A DNA stretch of 64,000 nt from Acidovorax sp. A79 (GCF_041154505.1 NZ_AP028672.1:4070501-4134500), one strand, 5' to 3'; positions 8,877-17,624 are shown, counted from the stretch's first letter. Made by a program: numbers and translations. The notes: generated by a model not told the origin, from the sequence alone.

Positions 8877-9881
8877 CTACCGTAACCACACCTTGACGCG
8901 CGCCGACAGCGCCTCGGTGCTGATGCCGTAGCGGTCGTGCAATGTGGGCAAGGCCCCCGCATCGAGGTAGGCATCAGGCAGCCCCGCCAGGCGGAACCGT
9001 GCGGGCTGCACACCGTTTTGCAGCAGTGCGCTGGCAACGGCCTCGCCCAGGCCGCCGACCACCGAATGGTTCTCGGCCACCACCACGAGGCGCGGCTTGC
9101 GCTGCACCTCGGCCAGGATGGTCGCGGTGTCCAGGGGTTTGATGGTGGGGCAGTGCAGCACGCCCACGCCGATGTGGTCGGCCTGCAGCGCCTTGGCCAC
9201 CTCCAGCGCGCGCATGGTCAGGAAGCCGCTGGAGATGATGAGCACCTCGTCGCCATCCACCAGGCGCTTGGCTTTGCCCAGTTCGAACTGGTAGTCGTAT
9301 TCGTCCAGCACCAGCGGCACATTGCCGCGCAGCAGGCGCATGTAGACAGGGCCGTTGTGCGCCGCCATCTGCGGCACGGCCTGCTCGATATCGAGCGCGT
9401 CGCAGGGGTCGATGATCGTCAGGCCGGGGATGCCACGCATCATGGCAATGTCTTCGGTGGCCTGGTGGCTGGGGCCGTAGCCGGTGGTCAGGCCGGGCAG
9501 CGCGCAGCACATCTTCACGTTCAGGTTTTCTTCGGCAATCACCTGGTGGATGAAGTCGTACGCGCGGCGTGTGCCAAACACGGCATAGGTGGTGGCGAAG
9601 GGAATCAGCCCTTCCTTGGCCATGCCGCCTGCCGCGCCCATCAGCAGCTGCTCGGCCATGCCCATCTGGTAGAAGCGCTCCGGGTAGGCCTGCGCAAACA
9701 GGTGCAGATCGGTGTACTTGGCCAGGTCGGCAGTCATGCCCACGATCTCGGGGCGGGTGGCGGCCAGCTCGACCAGTGCTTTGCCAAACGGTGCAGCCTT
9801 GACGCGCTGCCCCTCGCCCGCGATGGAGGCGATCATGGCGGAGGTGGTCAGGCGCGGTTTTTTCTCGGCGACGGTGTTCAT
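8877..9881 (-). CDS. Split transketolase, C-terminal subunit
   Basis: 334 residues. Carries the transketolase pyrimidine-binding domain (FYQMGMAEQLLMGAAGGMA, glutamate within MAEQ) and C-terminal domain (ENHSVVGGLGEAVASALL). In split transketolases this chain pairs with an N-terminal subunit to make the TPP-dependent two-carbon ketol-transfer enzyme. Start at ATG 9881, overlapping the stop of the N-terminal subunit (ATGA). Last gene of the SDR-TRAP-transketolase operon. The substrate is likely a sugar or ketose phosphate derived from the TRAP cargo, but no kinase is encoded here. Confidence 0.92.
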   Translation of the reverse strand: MNTVAEKKPRLTTSAMIASIAGEGQRVKAAPFGKALVELAATRPEIVGMTADLAKYTDLHLFAQAYPERFYQMGMAEQLLMGAAGGMAKEGLIPFATTYAVFGTRRAYDFIHQVIAEENLNVKMCCALPGLTTGYGPSHQATEDIAMMRGIPGLTIIDPCDALDIEQAVPQMAAHNGPVYMRLLRGNVPLVLDEYDYQFELGKAKRLVDGDEVLIISSGFLTMRALEVAKALQADHIGVGVLHCPTIKPLDTATILAEVQRKPRLVVVAENHSVVGGLGEAVASALLQNGVQPARFRLAGLPDAYLDAGALPTLHDRYGISTEALSARVKVWLR

Positions 9882-10732
9882 GCGGCGGCTCCTTCGGGGG
9901 CGGTCTGGTCGAGGATGGCGAGGGCCTGCTGCCACTCGGGCGGATCGACGCGGATGAAGTGGTTCTTGTCGCGCGCCTCCAGGAAGGGAACGCCCTTGCC
10001 CATGAGCGTGTTGAACAGAATCACGCGCGGCTTGGGCTCTGTCAGATTTCGCGCGGTGTCAAAGGCCGCCAGCACGGCAGCCAGGTCGTTGCCATCGATG
10101 CGCTGCACATGCCAGCCGAAGGCCAGCCATTTGTCGGCCAGCGGCTCGAAGCCCAGCACTTTGCTGCTGGGGCCGTCAGCTTGCTGGTTGTTGATGTCCA
10201 CCAGGCAGATCAGGTTGTCCAGCCGGTGGTGCGCGGCCGACATGGCGGCCTCCCAGGTCGAGCCTTCGTCCAGCTCGCCGTCGCTCATGGAGTTGTAGAC
10301 GAACGCGGGGTTCTTTTTCTGCTTCAGGCCCAGTGCCATGCCCACACCGATCACCAGGCCTTGGCCCAGCGAGCCACCCGAGATTTCCATGCCTGGCGTG
10401 TACGTGGCCATGCCGCTCATGGGCAGGCGGCTGTCGTCGCTGCCGTAGGTTTCGAGTTCGTCCTGCGGGATCACGCCCGCTTCGATCAGCGCCGCGTAGT
10501 GCGCGATGGCGTAGTGGCCGTGCGACAGCAGGAAGCGGTCGCGGCCCTCCCATTCAGGGTTCTGCGGCTGCAGGTGGAGGGCATGGCCGTAAGCCACGGC
10601 CAGCACGTCGGCCCAGCCCAGGGCCTGGCCGATGTAGCCCTGGCCCTGAACCTCACCCATGCGAACGGCGTAGCGGCGGATGCGATGGGCGCACCGGGCC
10701 AGCGCCTGCAGTTTGTCTGCGGCGGAAGTCAT
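9878..10732 (-). CDS. Split transketolase, N-terminal (TPP-binding) subunit
   Basis: 284 residues from ATG 10732 with AGGAG upstream. It has the TPP-binding signature beginning SDGELDEGS and ending with the Asn pair in LVDINNQQADG about 30 residues later, plus the FLLSHGHYAIAHYA and ISGGSLGQGL motifs of the transketolase first domain. It forms one enzyme with the downstream chain. Separate transketolase subunits in carbohydrate operons occur in pentose or branched-sugar pathways (for example apulose-4-phosphate transketolase); a specific reaction cannot be assigned here. Confidence 0.92.
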   Translation of the reverse strand: MTSAADKLQALARCAHRIRRYAVRMGEVQGQGYIGQALGWADVLAVAYGHALHLQPQNPEWEGRDRFLLSHGHYAIAHYAALIEAGVIPQDELETYGSDDSRLPMSGMATYTPGMEISGGSLGQGLVIGVGMALGLKQKKNPAFVYNSMSDGELDEGSTWEAAMSAAHHRLDNLICLVDINNQQADGPSSKVLGFEPLADKWLAFGWHVQRIDGNDLAAVLAAFDTARNLTEPKPRVILFNTLMGKGVPFLEARDKNHFIRVDPPEWQQALAILDQTAPEGAAA

Positions 10733-10769
10733 GGAGTTCTCCTGTGTGAAAGCGGGGGAAGAAAAGCGT

Positions 10770-12029
10770 TTAGCGAAGGATCGAGGCGGGCACGTAAGAC
10801 ACCAGCGCCAGCACCAGGAAGGCCACGAAGTAAAACGGCCCCAGCTCGCGCACCGTCTGGCCCACCTTGACCTTGGCCAGTGCACTGGTGATGAACAGCG
10901 TGGTGCCCACCGGCGGGGTGTAGAGGCCCACAGCCAGGTTGACCACCATCATGATTCCCAGCTGCACGGGGTCCATGCCAATGCTCTGGGCCAGCGGCAG
11001 GAACACCGGGGTCAGCAGCAGCACAGCGGCTGGCAGGTCGATGAACATGCCGATGAACAGCATCAGCAGGTTCATGATCAGGATCACGATCCAGCCCTGG
11101 CTCACGTTCTGCTGGATCCAGTGGGCCACGCCCGTGGGCATCTGGTCGTAGGTGAGCAGCCAGCCGATGGCGGCGGACGCCATGATCACCAGCAGCACCA
11201 CACCGGTGGCGAGGCCAGCGGACACCACGGCGTCGTTCAGGCGCTTGAACGAGAGGTCGCGGTACACCACCACCGACACTGCGGCGGCGTACAGCGTGGA
11301 CAGCACGGCCACCTCGGTCGGCGTGGCAATGCCAAAGCGCAGGAACAACACAATAAGCACTGGCAGCAGCAGTGCGGGTGACGAGTACAGCAGGTGCACG
11401 CGGAATACGCTCCAGTCGATGGGCGTGAGATCCCGGGGGAAGTTGCGGCGCTTGCCGACCCACCAGCACATGAACATGAAGCCACCGCACATCAGCATGC
11501 CGGGCAGGATGCCCGCGATAAACAGTGCCGCAATGGAGGCATTGGCCGTCAGCGCGAACAGGATCATCGGGATCGAGGGTGGGATCAGAATGTCAATGGT
11601 GGCGGCTGCGGCCAACGTGGCCGCTGAGAAGGCAGGCGGATAGCCCAGGCGCTTGTGCCAGGGAATCAGCAGCGAGCCGATGGCCGAGGCGTCGGCCACG
11701 GCCGAGCCCGACACACCGCCGAACAGCGTGGACGACAGCACGCCCACCTGCGCAGGCCCGCCGTGAAAGCGGCCGATCAGCGTGCTGAGCACGCCCACCA
11801 GCGCAGCCCCCAGGCGACCGCCCATCATGAGCGACCCGGTGAGCATGAAGAACGGGATCGCGATCAGCGGAAAGCTTTGCACCTGCGCCACCATCTGCTG
11901 TACCAGCAGATCAAGCGGTACGCGGTCGGAAGTGGCGGCGGCAGCCATGGCCGCGACCAGCAGCGCATGGGCAATGGGCATGGCCAGCACGGCCGCACCG
12001 AGAAAGACGAGAAGAATGAGGGCGCTCAT
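10770..12029 (-). CDS. TRAP transporter large permease (DctM family)
   Basis: 419 residues, about 12 hydrophobic helices, start ATG 12029 (MSALILLVFLGAAVLAMPIA). Family motifs include FPLIAIPFFMLTGSLMMGG, GSAVADASAIGSLLIP, IPPSIPMILFALTANASI and GLYTPPVGTTLFI. It is the sodium-coupled transport subunit of a tripartite ATP-independent periplasmic carrier with the two upstream genes. Only 37 bases separate it from the transketolase gene, fitting one operon. Confidence 0.95.
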   Translation of the reverse strand: MSALILLVFLGAAVLAMPIAHALLVAAMAAAATSDRVPLDLLVQQMVAQVQSFPLIAIPFFMLTGSLMMGGRLGAALVGVLSTLIGRFHGGPAQVGVLSSTLFGGVSGSAVADASAIGSLLIPWHKRLGYPPAFSAATLAAAATIDILIPPSIPMILFALTANASIAALFIAGILPGMLMCGGFMFMCWWVGKRRNFPRDLTPIDWSVFRVHLLYSSPALLLPVLIVLFLRFGIATPTEVAVLSTLYAAAVSVVVYRDLSFKRLNDAVVSAGLATGVVLLVIMASAAIGWLLTYDQMPTGVAHWIQQNVSQGWIVILIMNLLMLFIGMFIDLPAAVLLLTPVFLPLAQSIGMDPVQLGIMMVVNLAVGLYTPPVGTTLFITSALAKVKVGQTVRELGPFYFVAFLVLALVSYVPASILR

Positions 12030-12058
12030 GGTGAGATCCTTGGCTGGGGTGGCGGGGC

Positions 12059-12574
12059 TTACCAGTGCGCCTCGGGCACGGCGGTCTCTGCATCGGCGGC
12101 GCTGGGCACCGGCGGCGTGGCCCATGCATTCCAGGCCGACTTGAGTGCCAGCAGCGCTAGCATCACCAGCCCACCCATCACGCAGCCGTAGGTCAGCGAC
12201 CCGGGCACCTGCAGGATGGGCGACTTCTCGTCGTGCACGATCTCCAGCATCTGGTAGGTGGCCCGGGCGAGCGTGCCGTACAGCGCAGCCACCACCAGCC
12301 AGCTGCCGATGGACGCCCAGCGGCGCAGCGCGGGGGGCACAGCGTCCATCAGAAAGCTGGTGGTGATGTGGGCGCCGTGCGCAGCCGCCAGCACCACGCC
12401 AGACATGACCAGCCAGGGAAACAGCAGCTCCGGCACCTCATTGGCCCACTGCAGGCTGGTACCGGTGGCGTAGCGCAACACGGTGTTGGCCACCAGGATG
12501 ATGAAGATGACGGACGTGCTGATCCATAGCAGCACTCGGCACACGCCGACAACGGCCCATTCGATGAGGTTCAT
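12059..12574 (-). CDS. TRAP transporter small permease (DctQ family)
   Basis: 171 residues from ATG 12574 with AAGGAG upstream. Four hydrophobic helices and the DctQ pattern RYATGTSLQWANEVPELLFPW, GAHITTSF. It forms the membrane complex with the large permease. Lies between the periplasmic receptor and DctM in the same operon. Confidence 0.94.
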   Translation of the reverse strand: MNLIEWAVVGVCRVLLWISTSVIFIILVANTVLRYATGTSLQWANEVPELLFPWLVMSGVVLAAAHGAHITTSFLMDAVPPALRRWASIGSWLVVAALYGTLARATYQMLEIVHDEKSPILQVPGSLTYGCVMGGLVMLALLALKSAWNAWATPPVPSAADAETAVPEAHW

Positions 12575-12658
12575 CGGGAGACTCCTTGGGCTGCAAGGGC
12601 CGGGGCCCATGCAGCGACTTTGGGGGGATGAGGATTGGCGCAGGAGCGGCCAGAACAA

Positions 12659-13645
12659 TCAGCGCGCGGCGGCGATGACTTTCTTGAGGTACGGCCCGAT
12701 GGGCGTGGTCAGCCACTTGGCATCCACCGCAGCCGTGGCCTTGGCAAACGCTGCCTTGTCCACCGTGGTCACCTGAACGCCCTTGGCCTTGAGGTCGTCG
12801 AGCAGCTTGTCGTCGGCCTCTTGCGACATCTTGCGCTGCAGCGCCGTAGCCTCGGCTGCCGCCTCGGTCACGGCCTTGCGGTCGGCGTCGGACAGGCGGT
12901 CCCAGGTGCGCTTGCTCATCAGGAAAGGCGTCATCTGGAACATGTGGCTGGTCAGGGCCAGGTGCTTTTGCACTTCGTACAGCTTGCTCGCATGGATGTT
13001 GACCAGCGGGTTCTCCTGCCCATCGACCACGCCCTGCTGCAGCGCCACGTACAGCTCGGCAAACTTGATCTGCTGTGCCTCGGCACCCAGCGCCTGCATG
13101 ATGTCCACCAGTACCGCGTCCGGCGGGGTGCGCATCTTCAGGCCCTTCATGTCTTCGACCTTGGTGATGGGCCGCTTGCTGTTGGTCATGTGGCGGATGC
13201 CGTTGTCCCAATAGCCCAGCACCACCATGCCCTTCTCTGCGGACTTCTGCGCCAGCTCCTGGCCCAGCGGGCCGTCCAGCAGCTTGAAGGCCTGCGCGGG
13301 AGTGGAGAACATGAACGGCATGCCGTAAGCGGCGTACTCGGGCACGGCCACCGACACGGCGCCTTGCGAGTTCGCCGTCATGTCCAGCGCGCCGGTACGC
13401 ACGGCCGTGACCATCGCGGCGTCGTCGCCCAGCTGGGCCGAGGGCGCCACCTGCACTTCAATGCGACCCGCCGTCTTGGCCTTGAGGGTTTCGGCGAACT
13501 TGACGGCGGCTTCATGGCGCGGATTGCCGGGCGCGGCGCCATGGCCCAGTGTGAGCTTCATGGTTTGCGCCTGCGCGAGCCCGGGCATTGCTACCGCCAA
13601 GGCAGCGGCTGCCAACAGGGTGCGGGTGAAGGTTTTGCGTTGCAT
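12659..13645 (-). CDS. TRAP transporter periplasmic receptor (DctP family)
   Basis: 328 residues. Signal peptide MQRKTFTRTLLAAAALAVAM ending near LAQAQ. Mature protein has the DctP fold pattern: LTLGHGAAPGNPRHEAAVKF, IEVQVAPSAQLGDDAAMVTA, GLKMRTPPDAVLVDIMQALG (the conserved Arg usually binds a substrate carboxylate) and FAELYVALQQGVVDGQENPL. It captures an organic or sugar acid for the DctQM permease. The neighbouring SDR and transketolase suggest a hydroxy-acid or sugar-acid ligand, which is inference. Confidence 0.94.
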   Translation of the reverse strand: MQRKTFTRTLLAAAALAVAMPGLAQAQTMKLTLGHGAAPGNPRHEAAVKFAETLKAKTAGRIEVQVAPSAQLGDDAAMVTAVRTGALDMTANSQGAVSVAVPEYAAYGMPFMFSTPAQAFKLLDGPLGQELAQKSAEKGMVVLGYWDNGIRHMTNSKRPITKVEDMKGLKMRTPPDAVLVDIMQALGAEAQQIKFAELYVALQQGVVDGQENPLVNIHASKLYEVQKHLALTSHMFQMTPFLMSKRTWDRLSDADRKAVTEAAAEATALQRKMSQEADDKLLDDLKAKGVQVTTVDKAAFAKATAAVDAKWLTTPIGPYLKKVIAAAR

Positions 13646-13689
13646 GGTTTGTCTCCTGGTTTATGTTTGTTGAGAGGTCGTGAGGGCGG

Positions 13690-14439
13690 TCAGTGAATGA
13701 GCATGCCGCCGTTCACGTCCAGCGTGATACCGGTGCAGTAGGTGGATAGCGGGCTGGCGAGGAACACGCAGGCTCCGGCAATGTCATCCGCACGGCCCAG
13801 GCGGGCGAGCGGAATCGTCTCTGCAATCTCCGCCTTCTTCTCTTCGGTCAGTTTGCCCTTGATGATGTCCGTGCCGATCAGGCCGGGCGTAATGCAGTTG
13901 ACGCGAATGTTCTCAGGACCAAACTCGCGGGCCATGGCCCGGGCCAGGCCCAGCACGCCCGCCTTGGCGGCGGAGTAGTGGGGCCCGCCCAGAATGCCGC
14001 CGCCGCGCTGGGCCGACACCGACGAGATGCAGATGATGGAGCCGCTTTGCTGCGCACGCAGCGTGGGCAGCACGGCCTGGGACATGTACAGCGTGCCGCG
14101 CAGGCTGACGTTGAGAATGCGGTCGTAGTCGGCGCCGGTGATCTCCAGCGTCTTGACGGGCTGGGTGATGCCCGCGTTGTTGACCAGCGTGTCGATGCGG
14201 CCGAAATGGGCGCGCACTTGGGCCGCCGCCGCTTCGCACGACGCCTTGTCCGTCACATCGGCTACCAGGCCCAGATGACCCTCGCCCAGCCGCGCGGCGG
14301 CGCCCGCTGGGTCGGCACCTTCGAGGTCGAGGATCGCGACCTTGGCCCCTTGCTCGGCCATCAAACGGGCGGTGGCAAACCCGAGGCCATTGATACCCGC
14401 CCCCCCGGTAATGATGGCAACCTGGTTCTTGAGCAGCAT
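13690..14439 (-). CDS. Short-chain dehydrogenase/reductase
   Basis: 249 residues from ATG 14439 (AGGAG upstream). Rossmann motif TGGAGINGLG, the LVNNAGIT segment, catalytic Ser (SSVSAQRGG) and YSAAK, and a C-terminal GITLDVNGGMLIH. Classical FabG-like SDR using NAD(P) to oxidise a hydroxy group or reduce a ketone. First gene of the TRAP-transketolase operon and probably performs the first catabolic step on the imported compound. The divergent LysR gene is the likely regulator. Confidence 0.92.
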   Translation of the reverse strand: MLLKNQVAIITGGAGINGLGFATARLMAEQGAKVAILDLEGADPAGAAARLGEGHLGLVADVTDKASCEAAAAQVRAHFGRIDTLVNNAGITQPVKTLEITGADYDRILNVSLRGTLYMSQAVLPTLRAQQSGSIICISSVSAQRGGGILGGPHYSAAKAGVLGLARAMAREFGPENIRVNCITPGLIGTDIIKGKLTEEKKAEIAETIPLARLGRADDIAGACVFLASPLSTYCTGITLDVNGGMLIH

Positions 14440-14551
14440 GTGTCTTGTCTCCTGTGGTGTGAAGGCGTCAGGAGGCGCGGACGCTGCCCGAGCGGCGGCT
14501 GTCAACGCGATGTCTCCTGTTCTGGGAGCTGATTCTCAAAGCCGCTCAAGA

Positions 14552-14598
14552 TGATGACAAGCGATGAATCATCAGCGTAAGATGACATTCCGTCATCT
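14552..14598. promoter_or_regulatory. Candidate LysR operators between the SDR and LysR genes
   Basis: Two inverted repeats lie close to the LysR start: TGATGA (14552-14557) / TCATCA (14569-14574) with an 11-base gap, and AGATGAC (14580-14586) / GTCATCT (14592-14598) with a 5-base gap. All half-sites share GATGA, and one has the T-N11-A layout typical of LysR sites. The second ends 18 bases before the LysR ATG, which suggests autoregulation. Confidence 0.62.
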
Positions 14599-14616
14599 AA
14601 CGTCAGGGTTCACCCC

Positions 14617-15501
14617 ATGCCCACCTTGCCGCCCATTGCCAACCTGCAGGCCTTCGAGGCCGTGGCGCGCCGCCGCAGCTTTGCGCTGGCAGCGGCGGAG
14701 TTGAACCTCACGGCGTCGGCCATCAGCCACCAGGTTTCCAGGCTGGAGGCCCAACTGGACATTCGCCTGTTTGAACGCAGCGCCCACGGGGTGCGCCTGA
14801 GCCCTGCGGGCGAGCACTACCTGATGCACGTGGGTGCCGCGCTCAACGCCATTGCCACGGCCACGGACGATTTGCGGCACGGCATCCGCAACAGCCTGTA
14901 TGTGCATTCGGCGCCCAGCATTGCCAGTCTGTGGCTCATGCCGCGCCTGCACCACTTTGCGCAGGCCTACCCGGAGATATCGCTCAACCTCTCGGCCGCC
15001 CATACACCCAGCGATTTCGCGCTCGGCCAGGCCGACATCGACATCCGCTACGGCATTCCGCAGTGGGGCGATCTGGTGGTGGAGCCGTTGTTTGAGGAGG
15101 CGATCGTGCCGCTCGCCAGCCCGGCCTTCATCAAGGCGCACAAGCTCAAGCGCGCGGAGCAGCTGCTGGACCTGCCGCTGATCCAGAGCAACGTGAGCAT
15201 CGTGCAGTGGTCCGACTGGTTTGGCCGGTTCACCAAACTGCGGGCGCCCGACCGTTTCTCCCTGCGGTTTGACCGCGCCCAGATGTCGCTGGATGCTGCC
15301 ACGCAGGGCCTGGGCGTGGCGCTAGAGAGCGCCGTCAACGCAGGCGGTCACCTGGCCGATGGCAGGCTGAAGGCCCCGTTCGGCATGGAGCAGGCCGTGC
15401 GGGTGAAGGCGCATTTCGCAGTGTATCCAGAGCGGCACGCCAAGCGCCCGGCGGTGGAGGCGTTTCTGTCGTGGCTGCACAGCGAGGCCGTAAGGACTTG
15501 A
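14617..15501 (+). CDS. LysR-family regulator, GcvA-like
   Basis: 294 residues. N-terminal winged helix-turn-helix (LQAFEAVARRRSFALAAAEL, SAISHQVSRLEAQLDIRLFE), then a periplasmic-binding-protein-like effector domain with GcvA-type motifs (DIDIRYGIPQWGDL, LASPAFIK, GLGVALESAV). Divergent from the SDR-TRAP-transketolase operon, so it probably activates it in response to the imported compound or an intermediate. An IS21 remnant abuts its 3' end but the C-terminus looks complete. Confidence 0.93.
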   Translation: MPTLPPIANLQAFEAVARRRSFALAAAELNLTASAISHQVSRLEAQLDIRLFERSAHGVRLSPAGEHYLMHVGAALNAIATATDDLRHGIRNSLYVHSAPSIASLWLMPRLHHFAQAYPEISLNLSAAHTPSDFALGQADIDIRYGIPQWGDLVVEPLFEEAIVPLASPAFIKAHKLKRAEQLLDLPLIQSNVSIVQWSDWFGRFTKLRAPDRFSLRFDRAQMSLDAATQGLGVALESAVNAGGHLADGRLKAPFGMEQAVRVKAHFAVYPERHAKRPAVEAFLSWLHSEAVRT

Positions 15502-15519
15502 TCTGTCTGCAACACCGAA

Positions 15520-15969
15520 TGAGTCAAATTGAAAGTGCACAACTGCTTGTCCCGCTAAAGCAGGCAGGGGAACGAAGGTATCTCGGCCTGTGGTCTGCTG
15601 GGCCACAAGGCGCTGCTCTTGCCAGATCCGGGCAAAGGCCGCTACGCGGTTGTAGGAGCCGGTATAGCCCAGGGCCTGCAGATCGGCGTACATCTGCTTG
15701 ACGGTGCGCCGCTGCTTGCGGGATCGGCCTGCTTCGGTCTTGAGCCAGCCCGAGAGCTTCGACGCGAAGGGATCGAGCTTGGAAGGACTGACCCGCTTGG
15801 CGTAGTGCGGCTCGGCCTCGCCTGCGCGCAGGTACTTGCGGATGGTGTTGCGCGAGAGGCCCGTGCGCCGGGCGATCTCCCGGATGGACAGCTGCTCTTG
15901 CAGGGCCCAGCGCCTGATGACACTCAGTGTTGCCACGTCTATCGCTCCTGGTCTCCTGCTGCTCAGCAA
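15520..15969 (-). pseudogene. IS21-family transposase IstA, N-terminal fragment
   Basis: About 150 residues of an IstA transposase are recognisable: the helix-turn-helix LSIREIARRTGLSRNTIRKY, PSKLDPFASKLSGWLK, GYTGSYNRVAAFAR and TTGRDTFVPL. Similarity stops near 15520 at the start of the DDE domain, and the frame then runs antisense into the LysR gene. The catalytic domain and IstB are missing, so the element is dead. Confidence 0.85.
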
Positions 15970-16325
15970 AGCAGCAGGTTAGGGTTAGTACGTGAGTCAG
16001 GTTTGGATGGAAATCCTGGGGGTTAGTGGGTCACTTCTGCGTGGAAATCAACAGTCGAGCTCAGCAAAGTGGCCGACTGCAATCGCTGCAGAGCCGCCAG
16101 AGCAACAATCGCAATGTCGGCGGATCTGGGCCGCTTTGGCATAAGACCCGCTCAACGAGCTTATTGACATGGTGTACCGTGAAAAGTACCGCAGCAGCAT
16201 CTTCAGTCGAAGATCAATGAACGGTCTCGTAGTGCACTAGAGCGGGTCGACCTCCAAGCCAGTTAGTGCAGGATGCATACGGATAGTTGCCTTGACCTGA
16301 GCAAGTGATGTTTGGCTCTTGTTGC
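15970..16325. other. IS21 terminal sequence and uncharacterised gap
   Basis: 15970-16060 looks like the outer end of the IS21 remnant (repeated TGGAAATC words and a GGGTCACTT-type segment). 16060-16325 holds no gene I can support; a 9-bp pair (16145-16153 / 16240-16248) is too far apart to interpret. Confidence 0.45.
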
Positions 16326-17117
16326 TCAGACCCGAACGCCAATATGCTCGGTATTGGCTTGAGCAGCGATCGCATACCTGCTTACATTCCCGCCGAATTC
16401 GGCGGTGGCACGTCGTGCCATCTCAAGCAGTGCAACCACCGCGGTCCGCATTGCGAGCGGTTCGCCGAGGCGGGACAGTGGACCGGACACTGTCAGCGCG
16501 CCTTTGAGCTCGCCCAATGCGCCAAACACCGGCACAGATGCTGCCGCAGTCTCTGGGTCGCGCTCCCCATAAGAGGTTGCCCACAGACGCGCGCGCACCT
16601 CCTCGCCATTCGGGTGAGTGTCAGTGAAAGCCATGAGCACCTTGCCGGAAGCGCCTTTGCCCACTTCAAAATCCTCGCCTACTCGAATTGATACACGTAC
16701 GGCTCTAGCGGGTTCAACGCGACTGACCACCAGCCGACGCCCTCCGGCCCGCACATAGAACGATGTCGTCTCGCCAAGTTTTTCGCTGAGCTCAGCCAGC
16801 AAAGGCTCGATGATGGAATCCACACGAAACGACCTCTGGTAGATCGCAGCCAGGCGCATGGGCTGAGGCCCGATGGCGTATTGACCATCGTCCAGCTTGC
16901 GAATGAACCCCCCATGCTCAAGAGCGCCCAGAAGTCGCAGCACCGTGCTCTTGTAAAGACCAGTTCTGCGAGACAACTCGGTCAACGTCAGGCGTTCATC
17001 GGTGGGTTGGAATGCGCCAAGAAGTGCGAAGGCGCGGTCGAGAACAGCAACGCCACTTGAGGTTTCGGACGAGGTGGCCTCGGTGTCGGGTCCAGATGAT
17101 GGGTCAATCGTCATCAC
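16326..17117 (-). CDS. IclR-family transcriptional regulator
   Basis: 263 residues. Winged helix-turn-helix (LTLTELSRRTGLYKSTVLRL) after a variable N-terminus, then the IclR effector domain (ETTSFYVRAGGRRLVVSRVE, VGKGASGKVLMAF, and GALTVSGPLSRL near the end). Divergent from the amidohydrolase/Bug/CoA-transferase cluster and separated from it by two copies of an AGTTCC-N6-TAGAAC operator, so it probably represses both itself and that cluster until a tricarboxylate-like or CoA-derived effector binds. Confidence 0.92.
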   Translation of the reverse strand: MMTIDPSSGPDTEATSSETSSGVAVLDRAFALLGAFQPTDERLTLTELSRRTGLYKSTVLRLLGALEHGGFIRKLDDGQYAIGPQPMRLAAIYQRSFRVDSIIEPLLAELSEKLGETTSFYVRAGGRRLVVSRVEPARAVRVSIRVGEDFEVGKGASGKVLMAFTDTHPNGEEVRARLWATSYGERDPETAAASVPVFGALGELKGALTVSGPLSRLGEPLAMRTAVVALLEMARRATAEFGGNVSRYAIAAQANTEHIGVRV

Positions 17118-17127
17118 AGTAATTAAA

Positions 17128-17247
17128 AGTTCCGCCTAGTAGAACACGTCGCACGGACGCAAAAAGACAAGGGTTTTCCCTGTACCGAAGCGTCCGTTGT
17201 ATACATGCAGTTCCTTTTGATAGAACGCAGTTCTGTATAATAGAACT
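17128..17247. promoter_or_regulatory. Repeated IclR operators and -10 box
   Basis: AGTTCC-N6-TAGAAC occurs twice, at 17128-17145 (ten bases from the iclR start) and 17209-17226. A further perfect repeat AGTTCT (17229-17234) / AGAACT (17242-17247) brackets a consensus TATAAT (17236-17241) that would drive the plus-strand operon. Bound repressor would cover the -10. A small hairpin (TGCGGTG / CACCGCA, 17273-17290) follows in the leader. Confidence 0.72.
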
Positions 17248-17320
17248 ATCTGATTACAGAGCCCAGTCCTATTGCGGTGAAAACACCGCAGGCTGAGGCA
17301 GAAAAATTGCGGAGACGTTG

Positions 17321-17614
17321 ATGTTGCCTGCTCTCGGACACGGTATGGCCATTGCCCTCGTGGTGCTGATCATGACCAAGCGCATGTCTGCGCTTCTCGC
17401 GCTGGCGCCCATTGCACTCGGGTTGCTCGCTGCATCACCGAACGCCATCTGCAAGAAGGGGCGCTTGACGTCCACCTGCCTGCTGGTCGCGCTGCTCGAT
17501 ATCAACTACGGGGACCACGAGAAGGCATCGTTACTTTGGGTATTCGGCCTCGTACTGGCCGTGATCGGCGGTGCATTGGTGTTCGATGTCATTCCCGTCA
17601 CATCAACCAACTGA
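17321..17614 (+). pseudogene. CitMHS-type citrate/tricarboxylate transporter, internally deleted
   Basis: A 97-residue open frame in which the first 35-40 residues (MLPALGHGMAIALVVLIMTK and following) match the start of a CitMHS transporter, and the last 55-60 (LTSTCLLVALLDINYGDHEK, then two hydrophobic stretches and VIPV) match its end. A normal member has about 430 residues, so roughly 330 codons are missing in frame. It keeps at most two or three helices and cannot be an ordinary transporter. Position directly upstream of the tricarboxylate-type genes supports the identification. Confidence 0.62.
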
Positions 17615-17624
17615 GGGGCACGCG

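Noticed and set aside
8937..10298. Long plus-strand frame opposite the transketolase genes
   Set aside because: Shadow of GC-rich coding on the other strand; the minus-strand proteins are recognisable enzymes.
12435..13211. Alternative minus-strand frame over the TRAP receptor
   Set aside because: Arg/Gly/Gln-rich shadow of dctP; no family features.
16145..16248. GACCCGCTC / GAGCGGGTC pair as insertion-element ends
   Set aside because: Only 9 bp, about 100 bases apart, no coding content and no target duplication; probably chance.
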